64,000 nt of DNA, from NCBI RefSeq assembly GCF_022835695.1, contig NZ_BQUV01000003.1:124001-188000 (forward strand). Reading direction: 5' to 3'. The DNA comes from Bradyrhizobium sp. Ce-3. Lineage in GTDB: Bacteria > Pseudomonadota > Alphaproteobacteria > Rhizobiales > Xanthobacteraceae. This document shows, piece by piece, positions 25,422-32,578 of this stretch. The notes beneath the pieces were generated by a model. The model saw nothing but the letters and a program-made list of their open reading frames with translations, searched no databases and was not told the origin of the DNA. A program made the translations under genes and the position numbers. Within the stretch, counting starts at the first letter, position 1. Each line of letters opens with the position of its first letter.

Positions 25422-26534
25422 TCATTGATTCTCGCGTTCGCGCCGCTTCGCCTCGGCGTCGATGGTCTCGGCGAGATCGGGGTGCCTTGCCATCAACAGG
25501 CGGAAATCGACCAGGTCAAGCACCAGCAGCCGGGTCACCTTGCTGGTCGAGACGCTGGCGCCGCGCTTGGCGTTGCCGAGCAGCGCCATCTCGCCGAAGA
25601 ACGCGCCCTCGCCGAGCTTCACCTTGCGTCCGGGCAGGTCGACCTCGACCTCGCCGGCGGCGACGAAATACATGCAGTCGCCGTTGGTGTCCTTGCGGAT
25701 GATCATGGTGCGCGGCGGCAGGTCCATGGTCCGCAGCATCTGGGTGACGTCGGCGATCGCGGCCGGGCCAAGATGCGCAAAGAACGGCACCTTGCTGACC
25801 GTCTCCCAGGTTTTCAGAAAGTTGTCGCGGCGGGTTTCGTTGGCAAAGCCGGTCGCCAAAATACCGGTCCATAGCCCGAATACGCCGAGGCCCGAGATCA
25901 TCACCATGGCGGCGACCACGCGGCCGAGCGGGGTGATCGGCACCACGTCGCCATAGCCTGTCGTGGTCAGCGTCACCACCGCCCACCACAGCGCCGCCGG
26001 CACGCTGCCGAAGGTCTGCGGCTGGACGTCCCGCTCGAGATAATATTCGGCGACCGAGGCCAGGAACACCACCATCAGGAAGATCACGAGCACGCTGAGC
26101 AGCGGGCCGGATTCCACCACGAGCACACGCCGGAGCTGGCGCAGGCCGGGAATGCCCGGCACCACCTTGAGCACCCAGAGCACGCCGAGCAGCCACGCGG
26201 TTTTCGGCTCGATGCCGGCAAGCAGCGCCAGCGGCACCGCCAGCGCGCCGATCGCATCGACGATGCCGGCGCTGGACAGCGCGTAGAACCAGAACTTGTC
26301 CTGCCGCCGCATGTGGCGCAGCCGCACCAGCCATTCGAACACGAAATAGGCAAGGCAGGCCCAGAGCAGCGCATCGACCCAGTGCGGCACCGCGTCATAG
26401 GCAGGCGCGACCGTCAGCAGCGTCATCATGGCGACACCGGCCGTGACCGCGACATAGGCCGCCGTGGTCATGTTGCGACCGGCGGTGGCGGAAACGAAGC
26501 GCGTCAAGGCCGGAAGGACGAGCCGCTTGGACAT
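25422..26534 (-). CDS. cyclic-nucleotide-gated potassium channel, MloK1-like
   Basis: 370-residue six-helix potassium channel. S1-S4 span about 24-150, with an S4-like PGLRQLRRVLVV carrying few Arg, which fits gating by ligand rather than voltage. The pore has the selectivity filter TTTGYGD at 190-196 preceded by ERDVQPQTFGSVPAALWWAV, very like the Mesorhizobium channel MloK1. A cyclic-nucleotide domain fills about 235-350, with GAFFGEMALLGNAKRGASV holding the phosphate-binding Gly-Glu and Arg. It should conduct K+ when cAMP binds. No strong ribosome site is visible before the ATG at 26534. Confidence 0.93.
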   Translation of the reverse strand: MSKRLVLPALTRFVSATAGRNMTTAAYVAVTAGVAMMTLLTVAPAYDAVPHWVDALLWACLAYFVFEWLVRLRHMRRQDKFWFYALSSAGIVDAIGALAVPLALLAGIEPKTAWLLGVLWVLKVVPGIPGLRQLRRVLVVESGPLLSVLVIFLMVVFLASVAEYYLERDVQPQTFGSVPAALWWAVVTLTTTGYGDVVPITPLGRVVAAMVMISGLGVFGLWTGILATGFANETRRDNFLKTWETVSKVPFFAHLGPAAIADVTQMLRTMDLPPRTMIIRKDTNGDCMYFVAAGEVEVDLPGRKVKLGEGAFFGEMALLGNAKRGASVSTSKVTRLLVLDLVDFRLLMARHPDLAETIDAEAKRRERENQ

Positions 26535-26850
26535 CGGAACGGAGCTTGCCTGTCGATCAATTGCTGGAATGGAGGCCCTGCGACCGGCGGAGCCTGTGTC
26601 ACAACGTGCCTCTCCCGGGTGGGGCCGTCAACGCGCAGGCTTGCTGGCGCGATCGCGGCGAAAGGCCGATCCGTTGGACAAATAGCCTAACCATGTTGGC
26701 CCGTTTTTGCGCCCGCGAATGTGAGAAATCAGACAAATCGTCGCTTTTTCCCCGTATATCAGGGATGCTGGTCACCGCTGCGACCTCGGCCGGAATGAAG
26801 CGACTAATAAGGCGATCTTATTCACTTCTTGAGAAATTGGTTGGTTTCCG
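26535..26850. other. 316-bp divergent intergenic region
   Basis: Lies between two divergent cyclic-nucleotide-binding membrane protein genes. It is AT-richer near its right end. AATAAG and CTTATT form a 6-bp inverted repeat with a 5-nt spacer at 26806-26822, 29 bp before the downstream start. Short ORFs here overlap each other and lack ribosome sites. No repeat family or RNA gene was recognised. Confidence 0.5.
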
Positions 26851-27519
26851 ATGGATACCTCACATCTCGCGGAGCACGCCGGCGCCGCCGGCAGTTTCTT
26901 CGCCTCGATCTTCGTGGTCGCCACGCTGTCGATGCGCACCATGATCCCGTTGCGGGTCTTCGCCATCCTGACCAACATCATCCTGATCGCGACCGCCGTC
27001 CCGACCCATAATTACGCGACGCTGATCCTGCATGCCGTGCTGCTGCCGGTGAACACCTATCGGCTGCACCAGATGCTGCAGCTGGTCCGCAGCGTGAAGA
27101 AATCGGTCAACAGCGATCTGTCGATGGACTGGCTGAGGCCGTTCACGACGGAGCGCAAATGCACGGCGGGCGAAGTCCTGTTCTACAAGGACGAGAAGGC
27201 CGACAGCATGTTCTACATCGTCAGCGGCCGCTTCCGCCTGGTCGAATCCGGCATCGAGCTGCCGGTCGGCGCGCTGGTCGGCGAGTTCGGCATGCTGTCG
27301 CCGTCGAACACCCGAACCCAGACGCTGGAATGTGCCGAGACCGGCATGGTGCTGTCGGTGACCTATGACCAGGTCGAGCAGCTCTACGTCCAGAACCCGG
27401 CGTTCGGCTTCTACCTCCTGCGTCTCTTCAGCGCCCGCCTGTTCGAGAATATCTCGACGCTCGAGCAGCGGCTCGCGCAGCACGCCACCCCACAGGCCGC
27501 GGAGCCCAAACCTGCATGA
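26851..27519 (+). CDS. Popeye-like membrane protein with cyclic-nucleotide-binding domain
   Basis: 222 residues. Three hydrophobic segments fill residues about 12-70 (AGSFFASIFVVATLSM, FAILTNIILIATAV, LILHAVLLPVNTY). A cyclic-nucleotide-binding domain follows at about 95-200 (CTAGEVLFYKDEKADSMFYI, then VGALVGEFGMLSPSNTRTQT). This short-TM plus CNBD order is that of Popeye-domain proteins. The phosphate cassette keeps Gly-Glu and an Arg but differs from the Crp type. It diverges from the MloK1-like channel, and its stop overlaps the next start by 4 bp. Confidence 0.85.
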   Translation: MDTSHLAEHAGAAGSFFASIFVVATLSMRTMIPLRVFAILTNIILIATAVPTHNYATLILHAVLLPVNTYRLHQMLQLVRSVKKSVNSDLSMDWLRPFTTERKCTAGEVLFYKDEKADSMFYIVSGRFRLVESGIELPVGALVGEFGMLSPSNTRTQTLECAETGMVLSVTYDQVEQLYVQNPAFGFYLLRLFSARLFENISTLEQRLAQHATPQAAEPKPA

Positions 27520-28430
27520 GCCCAGCGACGAGTTCTGGAGGCGCCGCAGTGCCGGATGACGACAGTCTGCTGGCTTCGCTTCGTTACCTGTTTGCCGATA
27601 TCATCGGCGACGAGGACGAGGGGCCGCCGGTGCTGCCCGAAGCCTGCCCGGACCACCTCGGACCCGCGGTCACCGAGCTCATCGATCTCTTGATCGCCTA
27701 TCAGAGCACGAGCTACGCCCAGCTCTATATCGACCGGCTCAAGCGCTTCGTCGGCCGCCGCGGCGTCGATGATGCCCTGCTCGCGGACATCGCGCGGCTG
27801 ATGGCCGAGCGCATGGCCTATGAGGACGCGATCCGCATCGCGCAGCTCAAGCTCGGCGAAGTCAACGCGGCGGGCGGCCTTGCGGCGCGCTCGGCCGACG
27901 ACGTCAAGAAGTTTCGCCTCGACGAGTTGATCGACGCCCTGCCGGAGATGGTCGCCGATCCGATCCTTGCCGTGCTCGACCAGTTCGGCTGGCGGCGTCG
28001 CCGGGTTTCGATCCGCTTCAGCGCCAACAACCGCTTCAGCGTGCGCCGGCTCAGGATCGAGGCGGGCCTGAAGCGCTGGCGGCTGTTCTCGGGGCGCTAC
28101 GCCAGGGAACGGGTCTGGGTCGAGCGCTGGCTGCACATGATCGACCGCAGCCTGACCAAGCAGCCGGCCGCGGCTCCGGCGGTCGTGCAGACCGCGACCA
28201 TGATCCAGGGCTACGGCGATCCCTATCGCCAGGGCATCGCGGACTGGCACGTGATCATCGACGGACTGGTCAAGCCGACCTTCGACGGCGTGCTCGCGCT
28301 GCCCGATCTCGCCGCCGCGATCGCTGAAGCCCGCGGCGCCATCATGCCCGATCCCCGACAGGCCGCGCTGAAGCGCAAGATCGCAGAGATTCGCGCCCGG
28401 GTGCCGGCGGCTTTATCACCGTCTCCCTGA
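27516..28430 (+). CDS. DUF6537-like protein coupled to the Popeye-like protein
   Basis: 304-residue soluble protein. Segments such as YQSTSYAQLYIDRLKRFVG, ARLMAERMAYEDAIRIAQLKL and RVRI-type RFSVRRLRIEAGLKRWRLF resemble DUF6537, a region found at the C-terminus of some indolepyruvate:ferredoxin oxidoreductases. Here it is free-standing, with no oxidoreductase domain. The start overlaps the previous stop (ATGA), so translation is coupled. The stop codon and last residues lie inside a family G repeat, so the C-terminus may have been reshaped by that insertion. Function unknown. Confidence 0.8.
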   Translation: MSPATSSGGAAVPDDDSLLASLRYLFADIIGDEDEGPPVLPEACPDHLGPAVTELIDLLIAYQSTSYAQLYIDRLKRFVGRRGVDDALLADIARLMAERMAYEDAIRIAQLKLGEVNAAGGLAARSADDVKKFRLDELIDALPEMVADPILAVLDQFGWRRRRVSIRFSANNRFSVRRLRIEAGLKRWRLFSGRYARERVWVERWLHMIDRSLTKQPAAAPAVVQTATMIQGYGDPYRQGIADWHVIIDGLVKPTFDGVLALPDLAAAIAEARGAIMPDPRQAALKRKIAEIRARVPAALSPSP

Positions 28431-28523
28431 GGAGCGCGCCCGCGCGCGCGTCTCGAAGGGTCGACGGCCCGGCTGGTGGCCGTGCACCCTTCGAGACGCG
28501 CTGCGCGCTCCTCAGGGTGACGG
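28417..28523. repeat. dispersed palindromic intergenic repeat, family G, copy 2
   Basis: Arms CACCGTCTCCCTGAGGAGCGC and GCGCTCCTCAGGGTGACGG; inner CGTCTCGAAGGGTCGACGGC and CACCCTTCGAGACGCG. The left arm overlaps the last codons and stop of the preceding gene. Confidence 0.85.
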
Positions 28524-28558
28524 GCTGAAAGCCTGCCGGGGCTCTGCTTCGCCATCAC

Positions 28559-28777
28559 CTACCGCTTGATGTGCGGCGGCTCGTCGTAGCCGCGGCGGCT
28601 GGAATAGAACAGCAGGCCCATCAGGCCGGCGCAGACCGCAGCGAGCAGCACAATTCCGATCGAAAAGATGACAATGGCGTAGGCCGGCGCCGGGGCGTCG
28701 ACGGTCAGGCCTTGATAGGCGTAGGCGCCGACGGCAGCCAGAAGCGCCAGCAGGCCGATGCTGATTATGATGCGCAT
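28559..28777 (-). CDS. small two-helix membrane protein
   Basis: 72 residues with two transmembrane helices (IIISIGLLALLAAVGAYAYQ and AYAIVIFSIGIVLLAAVCAG plus following residues), then a short basic/acidic tail YSSRRGYDEPPHIKR. The start at 28777 has AAAGGCAG upstream. No family recognised. It is first of a minus-strand group of small proteins that lies next to stress-type genes. Confidence 0.75.
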   Translation of the reverse strand: MRIIISIGLLALLAAVGAYAYQGLTVDAPAPAYAIVIFSIGIVLLAAVCAGLMGLLFYSSRRGYDEPPHIKR

Positions 28778-28838
28778 GGATATCTGCCTTTGCCGAAGGC
28801 CAGGAACAAGGCAGATTCAGCAGGGGAGGTTGCGCCGA

Positions 28839-29054
28839 CTATCCTGCTGCGGCGGTGACCTTGGCCAACGCCTGCTGTCCGGCTTCGGTGAGCTCGGAGA
28901 GCGTCGTCCTGCCGTTCTTGGCGCATTTGATGATGTATCTGGCAACGCGCCTGCGGGTGTCATGTTCCTCGCCATGCAGCGCGCCGGCGCAGACGTGGTC
29001 GAGCGCAAAGCTCATGGCCGCGAGTGTACGTGAGTCGAATCGTTCCTCGATCAT
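28839..29054 (-). CDS. small conserved hypothetical protein (71 aa)
   Basis: Mixed-charge helical protein MIEERFDSRTLAAMSFALDH continuing with RRRVARYIIKCAKNGRTTLSELTEAGQ. The pattern resembles small rhizobial stress-related proteins of unknown function. ATG at 29054 follows AAGGGAG. It starts 24 bp after the stop of the 63-residue gene, so the two probably form an operon. Confidence 0.7.
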   Translation of the reverse strand: MIEERFDSRTLAAMSFALDHVCAGALHGEEHDTRRRVARYIIKCAKNGRTTLSELTEAGQQALAKVTAAAG

Positions 29055-29078
29055 CGCGCTCTCCCTTGTGGCCCGCGG

Positions 29079-29270
29079 CTATTTGCGGGACGTCAAGCAC
29101 TCGCTGACTTCCATCACGGTCTCGGTCTGTCTGGCTTTCTTCATCAGCGCCTCGCGTTCCCGTCCAGGTGGCAGTTTGCGTGCCGCAACGCGGGATTCGT
29201 CGGCGAATTTTTGCAGGCGATCCTCGAACGATCCGGAAGGCCGTGACCTGTTGCGTTTCTTCTTGATCAT
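29079..29270 (-). CDS. small basic helical protein (63 aa)
   Basis: Begins MIKKKRNRSRPSGSFEDRLQ and continues with KFADESRVAARKLPPG and REALMKKARQTETVMEVSECL. It is a predicted amphipathic helix with a Lys/Arg-rich N-terminus. The family is common in Bradyrhizobium but has no known function. ATG at 29270 has GGAG upstream. An EcfG-like pair (GGAAC at 29310-29306, GGTT at 29290-29287, spacer 15) lies upstream, one base short of the other copies. A 24-residue relative is encoded at 31269. Confidence 0.7.
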   Translation of the reverse strand: MIKKKRNRSRPSGSFEDRLQKFADESRVAARKLPPGREREALMKKARQTETVMEVSECLTSRK

Positions 29271-29367
29271 GCCGTCTCCGCCTTGGAACCAGCAATTCTA
29301 GGCATGTTCCCCGGAGGCCGTCGTTAACCCATGACATCAGCGGGGCGAATTCGCTTGCGGCATCGCA

Positions 29368-29392
29368 GGAACGTTCTCCCGCGCCATGCGTA
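29368..29392 (+). promoter_or_regulatory. EcfG-type promoter candidate upstream of the 68-aa gene
   Basis: GGAAC at 29368-29372 and CGTA at 29389-29392 are separated by 16 nt. The -10 deviates from CGTT at its last base. The start codon is 127 bp downstream, giving a long leader. Confidence 0.45.
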
Positions 29393-29518
29393 ACTCCCCC
29401 GTGTTCACTGCTCTGCTCCCCGAGAGCACTGGACCACTCCGGTGACGGGCCTCGGCGAATGACATCGCCGGGGCCCGCATGACTTCGAGGGATATCAGCC
29501 AAGGAAGGACATCAGCAA

Positions 29519-29725
29519 ATGGCACATTCAAATCAGGGCATCGTGAAAGACGACAAGGGTCAGGAGCAGCCGGTCGACAAGGAGCGTGCGCAGAGCGCTC
29601 ACAAGACCGACACCCGAAAGCCGCCGGCGCGCGAAGCGACGCGGGACCCGAAACTGAACGATGCCGACAAGACGCCAGGCTCGGGCATGACATCAGACGA
29701 TCGCGGCGATCCCCCGACTGGCTGA
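29519..29725 (+). CDS. small disordered hydrophilic protein (68 aa)
   Basis: Highly charged, Pro/Gly/Asp/Lys-rich protein with almost no hydrophobic residues: MAHSNQGIVKDDKGQEQPVD, then KTDTRKPPAREATRDPKLND and SGMTSDDRGDPPTG. It should be intrinsically disordered, like hydrophilin-type desiccation or osmotic stress proteins. ATG follows AAGGAAGG at a good distance. The EcfG-like promoter upstream and CsbD/PRC-barrel neighbours support a stress role; that role is inferred. Confidence 0.75.
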   Translation: MAHSNQGIVKDDKGQEQPVDKERAQSAHKTDTRKPPAREATRDPKLNDADKTPGSGMTSDDRGDPPTG

Positions 29726-29754
29726 ACGGCGTTTTGCCCTGCGGCAATGCGGCA

Positions 29755-29779
29755 GGAACAATGATCCCGCGCCACTGTT
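29755..29779 (+). promoter_or_regulatory. EcfG-type promoter for the PRC-barrel gene
   Basis: GGAAC at 29755-29759, 16-nt spacer, TGTT at 29776-29779, ending 28 bp before the ATG at 29808. It fits the EcfG pattern with one -10 mismatch. Confidence 0.6.
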
Positions 29780-29807
29780 GGCTCTCGGAGTTCAATGGAG
29801 AATTGAC

Positions 29808-30170
29808 ATGGCGATGGACGAGAAGGAGCTCGGCAACCTGATCGGCAGCGACAAGGTTGAGGGTACCGCGGTCTATGGATCCGACGAGCGCAAGATCGGC
29901 TCGATCGAGCGCGTGATGATCGACAAGAAGAGCGGGCGGGTATCCTATGCCGTGCTCGGTTTCGGGGGCATCCTCGGTCTTGGCAACGACCATTATCCGC
30001 TGCCCTGGCAATCGCTCAAATACGACACGCGGCTCGGTGGCTACGTCACGGGCGTGACCGAGAGTCAGCTGCGCGGCGCGCCGAAATACGGCAGCGAGCG
30101 GGACTGGAATTGGGCCGATGTCGGCACCACGCGCGCAGTGAACGATTACTACGGCGTACCTTTGGTTTGA
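29808..30170 (+). CDS. PRC-barrel domain protein, cytoplasmic
   Basis: 120 residues. The PRC-barrel is visible in NLIGSDKVEGTAVYGSDERK, IGSIERVMIDKKSGRVSYAV and the GGILGLGNDHYPLPW turn, ending with LKYDTRLGGYV. PRC-barrels are small beta-barrels found in ribosome-maturation, photosynthetic and stress proteins. ATG at 29808 follows GGAG; an upstream ATG at 29778 is inside the promoter. There is no signal peptide, unlike the second PRC-barrel protein at 31837. A hairpin follows the stop. Confidence 0.9.
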   Translation: MAMDEKELGNLIGSDKVEGTAVYGSDERKIGSIERVMIDKKSGRVSYAVLGFGGILGLGNDHYPLPWQSLKYDTRLGGYVTGVTESQLRGAPKYGSERDWNWADVGTTRAVNDYYGVPLV

Positions 30171-30174
30171 ACGG

Positions 30175-30195
30175 CGCGGGCCCCGAGGGCCCGTA
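30175..30195 (+). terminator. candidate terminator after the PRC-barrel gene
   Basis: CGGGCCC and GGGCCCG form a 7-bp stem with a 3-nt loop directly after the stop, followed by the weak T run TATTTC. Confidence 0.5.
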
Positions 30196-30300
30196 TTTCA
30201 CCGGTGCCGCCCACCGGAAGCTTGCTCGTACGGCGCTTGAGGATGTAACCGTCGCGTCCTCCGGTGTCTGTACACTAGTGAACAGACGTCAATAGCTGTG

Positions 30301-30320
30301 CAATGTAACATACGTTATTG
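30301..30320. promoter_or_regulatory. palindrome upstream of the Crp/Fnr gene
   Basis: CAATGTAAC and GTTATTG are inverted with one bulged base around ATAC, 42 bp before the start codon. It does not match the FixK/Fnr box TTGAT-N4-ATCAA. It may be an autoregulatory site. Confidence 0.35.
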
Positions 30321-30361
30321 ATCGGCCCGACGGTTACCCGATTAAAGATCCGGGGAGACCA

Positions 30362-31129
30362 ATGTCGTTGGCGTCGTTAGTCCGGAAATTGGAGCAGTTC
30401 GTACGGCTTTCGCCGGTGGATCACGCTATTCTCAATCGCGCATCGACCGAGCGCGTCCGGCATTTTGCTCCGCGCGTCGATATCGTCCGTGAAGGCGAGA
30501 AGCCGAAGGACGTCCATTTGATCCTGTCCGGCTGGGCCTATCGCTACAAGCAGCTCGAGGACGGCCGCCGTCAGGTGGTGTCGTTCTTCCTGCCCGGCGA
30601 CATTTGCGACGTGAACGTCTTCATCCTGCGCGAGATGGATCATTCGATCGGCACCATCACCGCGGTGTCGATCGCCGATCTCTCCCGCGATTTCTTCGAC
30701 AGGGTCGCCGCCGGACATCCGCGCATCGTCACCGCGTTCTGGTGGGAAACCCTGGTCAACGCGGCGATCCAGCGCGAATGGACCATGAGCCTCGGCCAGC
30801 GCACGGCGCTGGAGCGGATGGCCCATCTGCTCTGCGAGATCTGGCTCCGCCTGCGCCTCGCCGGTCTGACCCAGGGCGACAGCTGCGACTTCCCGCTGAC
30901 CCAGGGCGATCTCGCCGACGCCACCGGGCTGTCCAAGGTGCACGTCAACCGCACCCTGCAGGAGCTGCGCGCCGACGGCCTGATCGTGCTCAAGGGAAAG
31001 ACCCTGGCCGTCCCCAATCTCGACCGCTTGATGCGCGCCGGCCTGTTCAATCCGAACTATCTGCACATGGATCACGAAGGGCGGCAGCTCGACGCCGGCA
31101 TGACGCCGTCGGATGCAGCGGCCGGGTGA
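30362..31129 (+). CDS. Crp/Fnr-family transcriptional regulator
   Basis: 255 residues. A cyclic-nucleotide-type sensor barrel spans about 20-135 (VDIVREGEKPKDVHLILSGW, YRYKQLEDGRRQVVSFFLPG), then a long dimer helix. The Crp-type winged HTH is near 180-225 (LTQGDLADATGLSKVHVNRT then LQELRADGLI). No Cys cluster for an Fnr iron-sulphur centre is seen, so oxygen sensing by that route is unlikely. ATG follows GGGGAGACC. It lies among stress-type genes, but no EcfG-like promoter precedes it. Confidence 0.92.
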   Translation: MSLASLVRKLEQFVRLSPVDHAILNRASTERVRHFAPRVDIVREGEKPKDVHLILSGWAYRYKQLEDGRRQVVSFFLPGDICDVNVFILREMDHSIGTITAVSIADLSRDFFDRVAAGHPRIVTAFWWETLVNAAIQREWTMSLGQRTALERMAHLLCEIWLRLRLAGLTQGDSCDFPLTQGDLADATGLSKVHVNRTLQELRADGLIVLKGKTLAVPNLDRLMRAGLFNPNYLHMDHEGRQLDAGMTPSDAAAG

Positions 31130-31268
31130 TCAAGGCTGGGCCGGCTGGAAGAAATCCGCAGGGCCTAACCTGTGTTATCGAATGACATAGGATGCCGTAC
31201 TTAAATCGCGCGTCATATCGGTGATGAGAGCCGCATCGCTCCCGCCCAACGCAAACGGGAGTAGCGCC

Positions 31269-31343
31269 ATGCAAGTGCGGCGTTGTTTCAAGCAGACCGA
31301 AACCCTGGAAGAGCGGCTCGCGCAGTTCGCGGCCAAGACCTGA
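31269..31343 (+). CDS. 24-aa micro-ORF, truncated relative of the 63-aa family
   Basis: Encodes MQVRRCFKQTETLEERLAQF then AAKT and stop. The part LEERLAQFAAKT resembles FEDRLQKFADES in the gene at 29079, and rhizobia carry longer proteins starting CFKQT-x-x-LEERLA. The family's LPPG...ARQ second half is missing: the downstream sequence shows no such match in any forward frame. GGGAG lies 15 nt upstream. It is either a decayed gene or a very short functional peptide. Confidence 0.4.
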   Translation: MQVRRCFKQTETLEERLAQFAAKT

Positions 31344-31490
31344 TCGGTCGCAAAGATCAAATCTGCCACGACCTGGGTCGTCGCGCCAAGAGCGCCTCGT
31401 AACGCTGAGGGGCGGCGCCGTTCCCTTGCTGCGTCCCTCACGATTACGGAGGCCGTAACGAGGGTGCCGCATCTGCCGCAGGGCAACGCA

Positions 31491-31515
31491 GGAACGAAGA
31501 CCCGTCATCTCGGTT
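31491..31515 (+). promoter_or_regulatory. EcfG-type promoter for the CsbD gene
   Basis: GGAAC at 31491-31495, 16-nt spacer, GGTT at 31512-31515, ending 30 bp before the CsbD start. CsbD-like genes are well-known general stress genes, which supports the call. Confidence 0.65.
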
Positions 31516-31545
31516 GATCGGTTTCCAGAGGACGGAGGTCTCACA

Positions 31546-31749
31546 ATGGATTGGAATCGGGTTGAAGGAAACTGGAAGCAGATGAAGGGCAAGGTGAAGG
31601 AGCAGTGGGGCAAGCTGACGGATGATGACCTCGACGTCATCGCCGGCAAGCAGGACCAGCTCGAGGGCCGTCTGCAGCAGCGCTATGGCTACGCCAAGGA
31701 CCAGGCCCACAAGGAAATCGATGACTGGTATGGCCGCCAGAAATGGTGA
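31546..31749 (+). CDS. CsbD-family stress protein
   Basis: 67 residues beginning MDWNRVEGNWKQMKGKVKEQ and continuing WGKLTDDDLDVIAGKQDQLE, then RLQQRYGYAKDQAHKEIDDW. This is the complete CsbD domain, a small helical protein of unknown mechanism that accumulates under general stress. ATG follows GGAGGTC. It is monocistronic: its own EcfG-like promoter precedes it and a strong terminator follows. Confidence 0.95.
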   Translation: MDWNRVEGNWKQMKGKVKEQWGKLTDDDLDVIAGKQDQLEGRLQQRYGYAKDQAHKEIDDWYGRQKW

Positions 31750-31753
31750 CAGC

Positions 31754-31785
31754 AAAAGGCCCCGCGCTCGCGGGGCCTTTTTTCC
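31754..31785 (+). terminator. Rho-independent terminator after CsbD
   Basis: GGCCCCGC and GCGGGGCC form an 8-bp GC stem with a 4-nt loop, preceded by AAAA and followed by TTTTTT, 5 bp after the stop. It may work in both directions and also stop the convergent PRC-barrel gene. Confidence 0.9.
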
Positions 31786-31836
31786 TTCGCAGACTATTGC
31801 GCCTGATCGGCGCTCGAGATTCACCAGCAGGGCTGT

Positions 31837-32226
31837 CTACTTGCCTTGCGGGACCCAGGTCGTGCTCGCCTTGTCGTACTTGAAGCCCGGCGCGGACTTG
31901 AGCCCATCCTTGGTCTCGTTCAGGGTCAGCCACCATTTATTGTCCTTCTTGGCGGTCTTGACAGCGGTGAACGGCACGATGACATCCTTCTCTCCCGCGC
32001 CGAGAAATCCGCCGACGCCGATCACCAGGCCGTTGACCTTGCCGGACTTGTCGACCAGCACGTCGTCGACGTCGCCGATCTTGTTCTGCTGCGGATCATA
32101 GACCGACTGCTTGTAATAGTTGGTCACGGTCCAGCTCTCGGCGGGAGCAGCAGACATGGTTTCCGCGGCGTGCGCTGCCGTGATCATTCCGGCGGCAATG
32201 ATACTTCCTGCAATGAGCTTGTTCAT
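31837..32226 (-). CDS. exported PRC-barrel domain protein
   Basis: 129 residues with a Sec signal peptide (MNKLIAGSIIAAGMITAAHA, cleavage after about 20). The mature part holds a PRC-barrel: YDPQQNKIGDVDDVLVDKSG, KVNGLVIGVGGFLGAGEKDV and VPFTAVK. The predicted location is periplasmic. ATG at 32226 follows GGAGGAGAG. An EcfG-like promoter lies 28-52 bp upstream. It is convergent with the CsbD gene. Confidence 0.92.
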   Translation of the reverse strand: MNKLIAGSIIAAGMITAAHAAETMSAAPAESWTVTNYYKQSVYDPQQNKIGDVDDVLVDKSGKVNGLVIGVGGFLGAGEKDVIVPFTAVKTAKKDNKWWLTLNETKDGLKSAPGFKYDKASTTWVPQGK

Positions 32227-32253
32227 TGTCTCTCCTCCATATGAGGCAGTTGT

Positions 32254-32278
32254 AACCTCACGCTTGCGGAGAAGTTCC
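32254..32278 (-). promoter_or_regulatory. EcfG-type promoter for the exported PRC-barrel gene
   Basis: On the minus strand GGAAC (32278-32274) and GGTT (32257-32254) are separated by 16 nt, the same spacing and -10 as at the CsbD gene. Confidence 0.65.
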
Positions 32279-32431
32279 TAGCCGGCGCGGAGTGGGCTGC
32301 GAAGCGGTCATTCCGGCGCGCCGGGCATGGACCCGGGAGCAGTGAGTTGAGCTCGCCTCTCAGGCTCCCTCTCCCGCAAGGTGTCGCGAGCATGCGGATG
32401 CGTGACTCGCGGGCCGCGCAACATATCCGCT

Positions 32432-32556
32432 GTCGTCCCGGTGCAGGCCGGGACCCATAACCACCGCTTTTGCTTGTCGCGCAATGTCGCAACGACGAGT
32501 CCCGTTCGCAACACCTGCTGCGGCGTATGGGTCCCGGCCTGCGCCGGGACGACGGC
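32432..32556. repeat. dispersed palindromic intergenic repeat, family E, copy 2
   Basis: GTCGTCCCGGTGCAGGCCGGG and CCCGGCCTGCGCCGGGACGAC arms with CCCATAACCACCGC inside, as at 11227-11349. It occupies the gap between the PRC-barrel gene and radC. Confidence 0.85.
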
Positions 32557-32578
32557 GAGGATCGGACGACAGCGCGGC

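Noticed and set aside
26535-26570. GGAAC at the start of the channel leader considered as an EcfG promoter
   Set aside because: No GTT at the correct spacing follows it.
30301-30320. Palindrome considered as a FixK/Fnr box
   Set aside because: The TTGAT-N4-ATCAA pattern is absent; it is kept only as a possible autoregulatory site.
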